Shown in pieces: positions 55,538 through 62,383 of a stretch of 64,000 nucleotides of DNA. The translations under genes were made by a program, and so were the position numbers. Position 1 is the first letter of the stretch. Every line of letters begins with the position of its first letter. Location of the stretch: positions 1 to 64,000 of the forward strand of contig NZ_VCJS01000039.1 in assembly GCF_005893125.1 (NCBI RefSeq), given 5' to 3'. The stretch comes from Nonomuraea basaltis. Its GTDB lineage: Bacteria > Actinomycetota > Actinomycetes > Streptosporangiales > Streptosporangiaceae. The notes beneath the pieces are model-generated. The model was not told where the DNA came from. It saw only the letters and a program-made list of their open reading frames with translations, and ran no database searches.

Positions 55538-55608
55538 GCGAGCGTAGCGAGCGATCAATTGGACAGAGCTGGGTCCCGCTCATGTGGCCGACGCAGGAGG
55601 CCACATGA
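55534..55608 (+). repeat. MIRU-like mini-ORF linker 2 between ribBA and ribH
   Basis: 24-residue frame from ATG 55534 to TGA 55606-55608, overlapping the ribH ATG 55605. Peptide begins MSERSERSIGQS and ends TQEAT. It repeats linker 1 with a 71-base period (about 62 aligned bases), with 9 extra bases encoding one more S-E-R. Confidence 0.75.
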
Positions 55609-56072
55609 GCGGGGAAGGACGGCCGGGTGTCATGGTGCCCGACGCCTCGGGGCTGACCGTGGGGCTGGTGGCGGCCAGCTGGCACGCCAAGATCACTGAT
55701 CAGCTGGTGGCACGGGCCGTACAGGCCTGCGACGACAGCGGCGCCCAGGCCACGGTGGTACGGGTGCCGGGCTCGCTGGAGATCCCGGTGGTCGCCCAGG
55801 CGCTGGCCCGCCGCTGCGACGCGGTGGTGGCGCTGGGCGCGGTCATCAGGGGCGAGACCGCCCACTTCGACTACGTCTGCGACTCGGTGACCTCGGGCCT
55901 GACCCGGATCGCGCTGGACGAGGAGACCCCGGTCGGCAACGGCGTGCTCACCTGCGACACGATGGCTCAGGCTCTGGAACGCTCGGGCCTGCCCGGCAGC
56001 AAGGAGGACAAGGGGTACGAGTCGGTCGTGGCCGCGCTGGAGACCGCGCTCCTCCTGCGGAACCTCCACTAA
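55605..56072 (+). CDS. ribH: Lumazine synthase
   Basis: Condenses DHBP with the ribityl-pyrimidine to lumazine. 155 residues with VGLVAASWHAKITDQL, VVRVPGSLEIPVVAQALA, VALGAVIRGETAHFDYV (catalytic His) and VGNGVLTCDTMAQA. ATG 55605 has AGGAGG supplied by the upstream mini-ORF and makes a 4-base overlap with it. Confidence 0.95.
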   Translation: MSGEGRPGVMVPDASGLTVGLVAASWHAKITDQLVARAVQACDDSGAQATVVRVPGSLEIPVVAQALARRCDAVVALGAVIRGETAHFDYVCDSVTSGLTRIALDEETPVGNGVLTCDTMAQALERSGLPGSKEDKGYESVVAALETALLLRNLH

Positions 56073-56091
56073 CCTGCGGTAGGTTTCCCTC

Positions 56092-56544
56092 GTGCCAGAG
56101 CTCGTCCCGCCTCCGTCCCTGCCCGTCACTTGGCGTCCGCGCCGGGGAAGGATCGTCGCGTACGGCTTCGCCGTGCTGATCGTGGCGGGGGCGGTGATCA
56201 TGGCCGTGCTCATCGCGGAGCCGTTCAAGCTTCCTGACCGGGTGGCGATCGTGGCGTTCGGGTGCACGGTGGCGTTCGTGCTGCACCTGCTGGGGCGGGT
56301 GCGGGTGGAGGCCGACGAGGAGGGCATCACGATCGTGAACGCCGTCCGCACGCATCGGTATACGTGGCCGGAGGTCCTGGAGGTCACGCTGCTCGTGGGG
56401 GACCCGTGGCCGAAGATCGACTTCTCGGACGGCCGGACCATCGGGGCGATGGGCATCCAGGGCTCGGAGAAGCCCCGCGCCCGCCGGGCCGCGGCGGAGC
56501 TGGAGGCCCTGATCCGGGAGCGGGGGGAGGCTCGCGAAGACTGA
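56092..56544 (+). CDS. PH-domain-like membrane protein
   Basis: 150 residues. Two membrane helices (IVAYGFAVLIVAGAVIMAVLI and VAIVAFGCTVAFVLHLL) precede a bacterial PH-type domain (VEADEEGITIVNAVRTHRYTWPEVLEVTL, then IDFSDGRTIGAMGIQ). Often found after ribH in actinobacteria; function unknown. GTG 56092 has TAGGTT 6 bases upstream and no ribosome-binding site, so it may be leaderless and not part of the rib transcript. Confidence 0.85.
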   Translation: MPELVPPPSLPVTWRPRRGRIVAYGFAVLIVAGAVIMAVLIAEPFKLPDRVAIVAFGCTVAFVLHLLGRVRVEADEEGITIVNAVRTHRYTWPEVLEVTLLVGDPWPKIDFSDGRTIGAMGIQGSEKPRARRAAAELEALIRERGEARED

Positions 56545-56640
56545 CCGGCAACTATTGTGCGCGATTGGTTGCGGTGAGGAATATCGTCGACCCGGGTGTC
56601 GACGTAGCCTGAAGGCGTGCTGCGGCGGACAATCAAGGCA

Positions 56641-57507
56641 ATGGACATCGAGTCGCCCGAGAAGCTCATCGAGCTTCTCGACCGGCACGCCTATCTGGCC
56701 GACGAAGGGCTGGCGACGGCCGTCTTCCTGGCCCTGAAGATGGGGCGGCCGCTCTTCCTCGAAGGGGAGGCGGGCGTCGGGAAGACCGAGCTGGCCAAGA
56801 CCCTCGCGGCGCTGCTCAAGGCGCCCCTCATCAGGCTCCAGTGCTACGAGGGGCTGGACGCCGCCCAGGCGCTCTACGACTGGGACTTCGCCCGCCAGCT
56901 CCTCCACCTCAAAGCCGCCGAGGCCGCCGGGGTCACCGACGTGAGCAGGCTGGAGGGAGAGATCTACGATCGGCGGTTCCTGATCGCGAGGCCGCTGCTG
57001 AAGGCCGTCGAGACGCAGCCGAGCGTGTTGCTCGTGGACGAGATCGACCGGGCGGACGACGAGTTCGAGGCGTTCCTGCTCGAGGTGCTGTCCGATTTCA
57101 CGATCTCGATTCCCGAGCTGGGCACGGTCAGGGCGAAGACGCCGCCGGTGGTCGTGGTGACCTCCAACCGGACGCGGGAGGTGCACGACGCGCTCAAGCG
57201 GCGCTGCCTCTACCACTGGCTGGAGCACCCGGGCTTCGACCGCGAGGTGGCGATCCTGCTGCGGCGGCTGCCGGACTGCACCGAGACGCTGGCCATGCAG
57301 GTGGCGCGGGCGGCCGAGCGGCTGCGCCAGGCCGACCTGGTCAAGCCGCCCGGGATCGCCGAGACGCTCGACTGGACCGAGGCGCTGCTGACGCTGGGCG
57401 CCAAGGAGCTCGACCCGGGGCGGGCGGCGGCCACGCTGGGCGCGGCGCTGAAGTACCGGGAGGATGTCGCGAACGTTCTCGGGAACGGGTTGCTGGCCCA
57501 TGGATGA
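56641..57507 (+). CDS. MoxR-family AAA+ ATPase (CoxD-like)
   Basis: 288 residues from ATG 56641 (GTG 56617 would add 8). Walker A is LEGEAGVGKTELAK, Walker B LLVDEIDRADDEFEAFLLE, and VTSNRTREVHDALKRRCLYHW is sensor/arginine-finger region. In cox/xdh clusters this ATPase works with a VWA protein to mature molybdenum hydroxylases; the three genes downstream support that role here. The stop overlaps the next gene by 8 bases. Confidence 0.9.
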   Translation: MDIESPEKLIELLDRHAYLADEGLATAVFLALKMGRPLFLEGEAGVGKTELAKTLAALLKAPLIRLQCYEGLDAAQALYDWDFARQLLHLKAAEAAGVTDVSRLEGEIYDRRFLIARPLLKAVETQPSVLLVDEIDRADDEFEAFLLEVLSDFTISIPELGTVRAKTPPVVVVTSNRTREVHDALKRRCLYHWLEHPGFDREVAILLRRLPDCTETLAMQVARAAERLRQADLVKPPGIAETLDWTEALLTLGAKELDPGRAAATLGAALKYREDVANVLGNGLLAHG

Positions 57508-58573
57508 GCTGGTCGCCACCGTGACGGGGTTCGCCAGGACGCTGCGCGCGGCCGGGGTCGGCGCCGATCACGACCGGACGCAGAGCATGCTCCAGGCGCT
57601 CGACCACCTCGACGTGACCGATTCCGGCGATGTCTACTGGGCCGGGCGGCTCACGTTGTGCGCCACGCCTGACGACCTGCCCAGGTACGACCGGTGCTTC
57701 GCCGCCTATTTCGGCGGGCAGAGGGCGGCGATGGCCCGTACCAGCACCACGAGCGTCACCAGGCACCTGGCCGCGCGAGACGGTGCGGCAGAGGGCCGTG
57801 ACGACGGGACGGCGGCGCCGGCGACCGCGAGCCGTACAGAAGTGCTGCGGCACCGCGACGTGGCCGGGCTGACCGAGGCCGAGCGGGCCGAGGTGCACCG
57901 GATGCTGGCCATGCTGAGAAGCGGCCGGGCGCGGCGGCGTTCGCGCCGGTTCGAGAGCGCTCACCGGGGTGTCCTGGACCAGCGCCGCACCATCCGCGAC
58001 GCGCTCAGGAAGGGCGAGGTGGCCAGGCTCCGCCGCAAGCGGCACACCACCAGGCCCCGAACCGTCGTCCTGTTCGTGGACGTCAGCGGGTCGATGGCCC
58101 CGTACGCCGAGACGCTGCTGCGCTTCGCCCACGCGCTGGCCAGGAGTGAGCCCCGGGCCACCAGGGTCTACTCGGTCGGCACCAGGCTCACCGAGGTCAC
58201 GGCCGAGCTGCGGCACCGCGACCCGGGCACCGCGCTCAACGAGGTGTCGAAGGTCATCCCGGACTGGAGCGGGGGAACGCGGCTGGGGGAGGAGCTCAAG
58301 GAGTACCTCGCCCGTTTCAGCGCGCGAGGGGCGATCGCGGTGATCGCCTCGGACGGGTGGGAACGCGGTGATCCGGAGCTGCTGGGCACGCAGATGGCCA
58401 GGCTGGCCAGGCAGGCGCACCGGGTGATCTGGGTCAACCCGCACAAGGGGTACGCGGATTACCAGCCGCTCACCGGCGGCATGCGGGCCGCCTTGCCGTA
58501 CCTCGACGACCTGGTGGCCGGGCACAGCCTGGCCGCCTACGAGCAACTCAGCGAAAGGCTCGCCCATGCGTGA
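57500..58573 (+). CDS. VWA-domain protein, CoxE-like
   Basis: 357 residues. The C-terminal half is a VWA domain with the metal-site motif LFVDVSGSMAPYAE and later ASDGWERGDPE. RFESAHRGVLDQRRTIRDALR before it is typical of CoxE. Partner of the preceding MoxR ATPase; together they likely act as a chaperone for sulfuration or cluster assembly. ATG 57500 overlaps the MoxR gene. Confidence 0.9.
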   Translation: MDELVATVTGFARTLRAAGVGADHDRTQSMLQALDHLDVTDSGDVYWAGRLTLCATPDDLPRYDRCFAAYFGGQRAAMARTSTTSVTRHLAARDGAAEGRDDGTAAPATASRTEVLRHRDVAGLTEAERAEVHRMLAMLRSGRARRRSRRFESAHRGVLDQRRTIRDALRKGEVARLRRKRHTTRPRTVVLFVDVSGSMAPYAETLLRFAHALARSEPRATRVYSVGTRLTEVTAELRHRDPGTALNEVSKVIPDWSGGTRLGEELKEYLARFSARGAIAVIASDGWERGDPELLGTQMARLARQAHRVIWVNPHKGYADYQPLTGGMRAALPYLDDLVAGHSLAAYEQLSERLAHA

Positions 58574-59657
58574 CGTGCTGCCGGAGATCATGCGGTGGTG
58601 GAGGTCGGGGCTCAGGTTCGGGCTGGCGACGGTGGTGAGCACGTTCAGCAGCGCGCCGCGGCCGCCGGGCGCGGCCATGGCGGTGCGCGGCGACGAGGTG
58701 GTCGGCAGCGTGTCCGGCGGCTGCGTCGAGGGCGCGGTGTTCGAGCTGGCCGCCGACATCGACACACCGATCCTGCAGCGGTACGGCGTCACCGACGACG
58801 ACGCGTTCGCCGTCGGGCTCACCTGCGGCGGCATCATCGACATCCTCGTCGAGCCCGTCTCGATCGAGACCTTCCCCGAGCTGGGTGACGTCGCGGCGTC
58901 CGTGGACGCCCACGAGCCGGTCGCCGTCGCCACCGTCGTCTCCGGTCCCGGCCAGGTCGGCGCCCGCCGGATCATCTGGCCCGACCGCTCCTCGGGCACC
59001 CTCGGCCTGGAACGCCTCGACGAGGCCGTGGACGACGACGCCCGCGGCATGCTCGCCCAGGGCCTGACCGGCATCCGGCACTACGGCGGGCAAGGGGAGC
59101 GGCGGCTGGACGACCTGGCGGTGTTCGTGCACTCGTTCGCGCCGCCGCCGCGCATGCTCGTGTTCGGCGCCATCGACTTCGCCGCCGCGGTGGCCAGGGT
59201 GGGCAAGTTCCTCGGCTACCACGTCACGGTCTGCGACGCCCGCCCGATCTTCGCCACCGCCAAGCGCTTCCCCGACGCCGACGAGGTCGTGGTCAAGTGG
59301 CCCCACGACTACCTGGCCTCCGTGCAGGTGGACGAGCGCACGGTGATCTGCGTGCTCACCCACGACCCGAAGTTCGACGTGCCGCTGCTGGAGGTGGCGC
59401 TGCGTACCGACGCCGGCTACGTCGGGGCCATGGGCTCACGCCGTACCCATGAGGACCGCCTGGACCGGCTGCGCGAGGCCGGCCTGACCGAAGCCGAGCT
59501 GGCCGGGCTGCGCTCGCCCATCGGCCTCGACCTCGGCGCGCGCACCCCCGAGGAGACGGCCGTGTCGATCGCCGCCGAGCTGATCCAGCTGCGCTGGGGC
59601 GGCTCCGGCCGGCCGCTGTCCGCCACGAAGGGCCGCATCCACCACGAGACGACATGA
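58566..59657 (+). CDS. XdhC-family molybdenum cofactor maturation protein
   Basis: 363 residues. The N-terminal GSVSGGCVEGAVFE and LTCGGIIDILVEP match XdhC/CoxF, which binds and delivers sulfurated molybdenum cofactor to xanthine dehydrogenase-type enzymes. The C-terminal Rossmann part is LVFGAIDFAAAVARVGKFLGY, VCDARPIF and GYVGAMGSRRTHEDR. Overlaps the VWA gene by 8 bases and the MobA-like gene by 4. No xdh structural gene is in the window. Confidence 0.92.
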   Translation: MRDVLPEIMRWWRSGLRFGLATVVSTFSSAPRPPGAAMAVRGDEVVGSVSGGCVEGAVFELAADIDTPILQRYGVTDDDAFAVGLTCGGIIDILVEPVSIETFPELGDVAASVDAHEPVAVATVVSGPGQVGARRIIWPDRSSGTLGLERLDEAVDDDARGMLAQGLTGIRHYGGQGERRLDDLAVFVHSFAPPPRMLVFGAIDFAAAVARVGKFLGYHVTVCDARPIFATAKRFPDADEVVVKWPHDYLASVQVDERTVICVLTHDPKFDVPLLEVALRTDAGYVGAMGSRRTHEDRLDRLREAGLTEAELAGLRSPIGLDLGARTPEETAVSIAAELIQLRWGGSGRPLSATKGRIHHETT

Positions 59658-60220
59658 AGTCGGCCAAGGTGGCGGGGCTGCTGCTGGCCGCCGGCCAGGG
59701 CGCCCGGCTGGGCACGCCCAAGGCGCTGGTCGAGTACGCGGGCGAGCGGCTGGTCGACCGCGGCGTGCGGCTGCTGGAGGACGGCGGCTGCCACCCCGTC
59801 GTGGTCGTGCTGGGCGCGGCAACCGTGCAGGTGCGCGGCGCGGTCACCGTACGCAACCCGGACTGGGCGTCGGGCATGGGCTCGTCCCTGCGCGTCGGCC
59901 TCGGCGCGCTGCCCGACAAGGCGGAGTCCGTCGTGATCGCGCTGGTCGACCAGCCCCTGATCCACCCCGGCGCGGTGCGCGCGCTGATCGGCGCGGGCGC
60001 CGGGGTGGCGGTCGCCACCTACGGAGGGCGGCGCAGGAACCCCGTGCTGATCGCCCGCGAGCACTTCGCCGAGGTGGCCGAGCGGGCCGTCGGCGACGTC
60101 GGCGCCCGGCCGTTCCTGAAGGCGCACCCCGAGCTGGTCACCGAGGTGCCGTGCGACGAGCATGGGAGCCCGGCCGACATCGACACGCCCGAGGACCTCG
60201 ATCTGCTGAAGACGCAGTGA
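59654..60220 (+). CDS. MobA/MocA-like nucleotidyltransferase
   Basis: 188 residues. The N-terminus AGLLLAAGQGARLGTPKALVEYAG is the nucleotide-binding loop of the MocA branch (cytidylyl transfer to molybdopterin), and VVIALVDQPLIHP contains the metal-site aspartate. NPVLIAREHF and ADIDTPEDLD complete the pattern. Translationally coupled to XdhC (ATGA), which supports a role in making the MCD form of the cofactor. Confidence 0.9.
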   Translation: MKSAKVAGLLLAAGQGARLGTPKALVEYAGERLVDRGVRLLEDGGCHPVVVVLGAATVQVRGAVTVRNPDWASGMGSSLRVGLGALPDKAESVVIALVDQPLIHPGAVRALIGAGAGVAVATYGGRRRNPVLIAREHFAEVAERAVGDVGARPFLKAHPELVTEVPCDEHGSPADIDTPEDLDLLKTQ

Positions 60221-60246
60221 GGCTGACTGATGGAGCGGTGAGGTTG

Positions 60247-61134
60247 CTAGAGGCGCAGTGAGGCGATGGCGGCACGGTGGTCGCTGCCGGTCGCCGGGGC
60301 CACGCCCGCCTCGGTCGCCGTCATCCCCTTGAACAAGATGTGGTCCGGGCGGGTGATCGGGAACTCCGACGGCCACGTGAACCCGAACCCGTCGCCCGCC
60401 ACGGTCTGCGCGTCGGTCAGGGGCGGGGTCAGCCCCCGCATGCCCCGGTCGGTGGTGGCGGTGTTGAGGTCGCCGAGCAGCAGGATCCGCTTGCTGGGGT
60501 CGGCGTCGACGAGCTTGCGCGCATGGGTGAGCGAGGCGTCGCGCGAGGTGGTGTGCCCCGGCCGGGCCGAGGCGAGGTGCATGACGTAGACGGTGACCTT
60601 GCCCTTGGGCGTGGTGACCACCGCGCGCAGTGCCCGCGGCCAGCCCATGCCGACGTCGAGCGGTTTGGCCTCGCTGATCGGGTAGCGGCTCCACAGGCCG
60701 ACCGTGCTGACCGTGTAGTGGTGTTTCAGCATCTTGTTGAGCTGCCTGGCCGCGGGCCCGCCGCTGGTCAGCTCCTGGGCCGCGAGCAGGTCGAGGTCCT
60801 TGGCGATCACGCGCACGGCCTCGCCCGAGGCGCTGTTGGTCACCCCCACGTTGACCGTGCCCACGGCCAGGTCGCTGGGGCCGCCGGGCGGCGTGCGGAA
60901 CAGCGTGGAGCCGAACATCACCGCCCACACCACGCCCGGGACCAGCGCCGCCGCGGCCGCCACCGGGGAACGCGCCAGCGCGGCCGCGAGGAGCAGCAGC
61001 GGCACGGTCAGCCCGATCCAGGGCAGCAGGCTCTCCATCACGGGCGTGAACCCGCCGAGCGCGGGGATCAGCTGGTGCCCCGCCAGGGCTGCGGCCACCG
61101 CGACCGACACCACCACCACAACCCGTCTCAGCAC
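60247..61134 (-). CDS. Membrane-anchored endonuclease/exonuclease/phosphatase-family protein
   Basis: 295 residues. Three N-terminal membrane helices (VVVVVSVAVAAALAG, LLPWIGLTVPLLLLAAAL, AAALVPGVVWAVMFG) are followed by an outward catalytic domain: TVNVGVTN, LLAAQELTSGG, VYVMHLASARPG, LLLGDLNTATTD and a terminal GSDHRAAIA. The D-x-N and S-D-H sites are intact. Substrate unknown; could be a nucleic acid or a phospholipid. Convergent with the MobA-like gene. Confidence 0.85.
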   Translation of the reverse strand: MLRRVVVVVSVAVAAALAGHQLIPALGGFTPVMESLLPWIGLTVPLLLLAAALARSPVAAAAALVPGVVWAVMFGSTLFRTPPGGPSDLAVGTVNVGVTNSASGEAVRVIAKDLDLLAAQELTSGGPAARQLNKMLKHHYTVSTVGLWSRYPISEAKPLDVGMGWPRALRAVVTTPKGKVTVYVMHLASARPGHTTSRDASLTHARKLVDADPSKRILLLGDLNTATTDRGMRGLTPPLTDAQTVAGDGFGFTWPSEFPITRPDHILFKGMTATEAGVAPATGSDHRAAIASLRL

Positions 61135-61225
61135 CCGAACCAGGCTAGCCGCTCCCCGTCCCGCACGCTGACGCGATAAGCTCCCGGTCGAAACGGAACA
61201 TCATTCGGTTCATGGGGAGCCCGGC

Positions 61226-62266
61226 ATGCGCATCGGTATGGCACTCAACTACTCGGGTGGCTTCAAGGAGTCGGTGGTCGAGCTGGCCGACTATGAGCAG
61301 GCCGGGCTCGACATCGTCTTCGTGGCCGAGGCCTACAGCTTCGACGCCGTCAGCCAGATGGGCTACATCGCGGCCAAGACCGAGCGGCTGGAGATCGCCT
61401 CCGGCATTCTGCCGATCTACTCGCGCACGCCGACGCTGCTGGCCATGACGGCCGCGGGCATGGACTACGTCTCCGACGGCCGCTTCACGCTCGGGCTCGG
61501 CGCCTCGGGGCCGCAGGTGATCGAGGGGTTCCACGGGGTGCCGTACACCGCGCCGCTCGGGCGTACCAGGGAGGTCATCGAGATCTGCCGCAAGGTGTGG
61601 CGGCGCGAGCGCCTGGAGCACGAGGGCCGGCACTACACGGTGCCGCTCCCGCCCGGCCAGGGGACCGGTCTCGGCAAGGCCCTGAAGATCATCAACCATC
61701 CGGTACGCCCGCGCATCCCCATCGTGGTCGCCGCGATCGGCCCCAAGAACGTCGAGCTGGCCGCTGAACTGGCCGAGGGCTGGGAGCCGATCTTCTACGT
61801 GCCCGAGAAGGCCGCCGACGTGTGGGGCGCGTCGCTGGCCGCGGGCAAGGCCAAGCGGGACCCCGAGCTGGGCGAGCTGGACGTGATCGCGCAGGCGTCG
61901 CTGGCGATCGGCGACGACGTGGCGGGGCTGCTGGAGTTCGGGCGGCCGATGGCGGCACTCTACATCGGCGGCATGGGCGCCAAGGGCAAGAACTTCTACA
62001 ACGACCTGGCCAGGCGCTACGGCTACGAGAAGGAGGCCGAGCTGATCCAGGACCTCTACCTCCAGGGCAAGAAGGAGGAGGCGGCCGCGCAGGTGCCGGC
62101 CGAGCTGCTGGAGAAGATGTCGCTGATCGGCGACGAGGGCTTCGTGCGCGACCGCGTGCAGGCGCTGAAGGAGTCGGGGGTGACCACGCTCAACGTGGCG
62201 CCGTTCGGCAGGACGCACGAGGACCGGGTGCGGCTGATCGAGAAGATCAAGGAGATCGCCGGGTAG
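61226..62266 (+). CDS. LLM-class F420-dependent oxidoreductase
   Basis: 346 residues of the luciferase-like TIM barrel: RIGMALNYSGGFKESV, DIVFVAEAYSFDAVSQMGYIA, TLLAMTAAGMDYVSDGRFTLGLG and GFHGVPY. This subgroup in actinobacteria uses coenzyme F420. The substrate is not predictable. ATG 61226 follows GGGGAG. Confidence 0.92.
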   Translation: MRIGMALNYSGGFKESVVELADYEQAGLDIVFVAEAYSFDAVSQMGYIAAKTERLEIASGILPIYSRTPTLLAMTAAGMDYVSDGRFTLGLGASGPQVIEGFHGVPYTAPLGRTREVIEICRKVWRRERLEHEGRHYTVPLPPGQGTGLGKALKIINHPVRPRIPIVVAAIGPKNVELAAELAEGWEPIFYVPEKAADVWGASLAAGKAKRDPELGELDVIAQASLAIGDDVAGLLEFGRPMAALYIGGMGAKGKNFYNDLARRYGYEKEAELIQDLYLQGKKEEAAAQVPAELLEKMSLIGDEGFVRDRVQALKESGVTTLNVAPFGRTHEDRVRLIEKIKEIAG

Positions 62267-62383
62267 CGCCGCTGGCACCCGAGCGCCTCGCACAGGCGCG
62301 TCAGCAAGGTGATGGCGAGGCAGCAGGTGCTGGAGGGCCCTATCGTGGGTCGAAATCCTGATGTTCGAGCAATTGGCGGGTAT

